In this document: one piece after another, positions 51,976 to 51,977 of the stretch
Layout of the letters: each line of letters starts with the position of its first letter
How positions within the stretch are numbered: the first letter of the stretch is position 1
From: Firm-04 sp045617625
GTDB lineage: Bacteria > Bacillota > Clostridia > Oscillospirales > Ruminococcaceae
Reading direction: 5' to 3'
Assembly (NCBI GenBank): GCA_045617625.1
Contig: JAZLJA010000042.1
Location: 1-51,977, forward strand
Length of the DNA: 51,977 nt
The notes under the pieces: model-generated
What the model saw: the letters and a program-made list of their open reading frames with translations, nothing else
What the model was told of the DNA's origin: nothing
The model's database searches: none
Program-made: the position numbers and the translations under genes

Positions 51976-51977
51976 GC

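Overview
The window looks like a Firmicute of the Ruminococcus / Oscillospiraceae type. The evidence is strong AAGGAGG-like ribosome sites, dockerin repeats, giant BspA-type leucine-rich-repeat (LRR) surface proteins joined by polythreonine linkers, and a monoderm-type Tad locus with TadE-like and DUF5702-like proteins. The species cannot be fixed from the sequence alone. No rRNA, tRNA, CRISPR array or transposase was seen.

Layout. (1) 1-10071, minus strand: one enormous secreted protein (at least 3357 codons, C-terminus outside the window) with nine BspA-LRR modules, two polythreonine linkers around an Ig-like segment, and a C-terminal papain-like cysteine peptidase-type domain. It has a consensus promoter. 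(2) 10376-17170: what appears to be the replication and partition core of a secondary replicon (megaplasmid, chromid or large plasmid-like element). An array of about 48 nonamers related to GGTTTACTC precedes parA. It is followed by a ribbon-helix-helix ParB-like gene, a candidate initiator gene, a 21-bp-period iteron cluster with an AT-rich stretch, and a primase-helicase gene. Four satellite nonamer blocks and one detached inverted iteron lie in the intergenic gaps, one satellite as far away as 34651. (3) 17580-34482: a one-directional Tad/Flp locus. It holds tadZ, tadA, tadB, tadC, an Flp-like pilin, TadE-like, a 1564-residue DUF5702-like protein, a second TadE-like protein with a Thr-rich linker, the prepilin peptidase, a WG-repeat membrane protein, an FHA protein and a PP2C phosphatase. 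(4) 34772-36922: a transmembrane Ser/Thr kinase with an N-terminal zinc ribbon and a small extracellular LRR domain, ending at a clear terminator. (5) 37199-51975: three secreted giants on the plus strand: a 2888-residue multidomain protein with dockerin-like repeats at both ends, a 1461-residue BspA-LRR protein, and a GLUG-repeat protein with a Ser/Thr-rich tail of 63-bp repeats.

How it fits together (inference): the Tad machine would assemble a thin pilus from at least three G|xxxxE prepilin-like substrates. The FHA/PP2C/kinase trio offers phosphorylation control, and the kinase samples the outside with the same LRR fold used by the adhesins. The whole adhesion island sits beside replication and partition genes, so it may be carried on a secondary replicon. 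The most novel-looking element is the nonamer array, which resembles a ParB(RHH)-type centromere with a 9-bp unit, together with its outlying copies.
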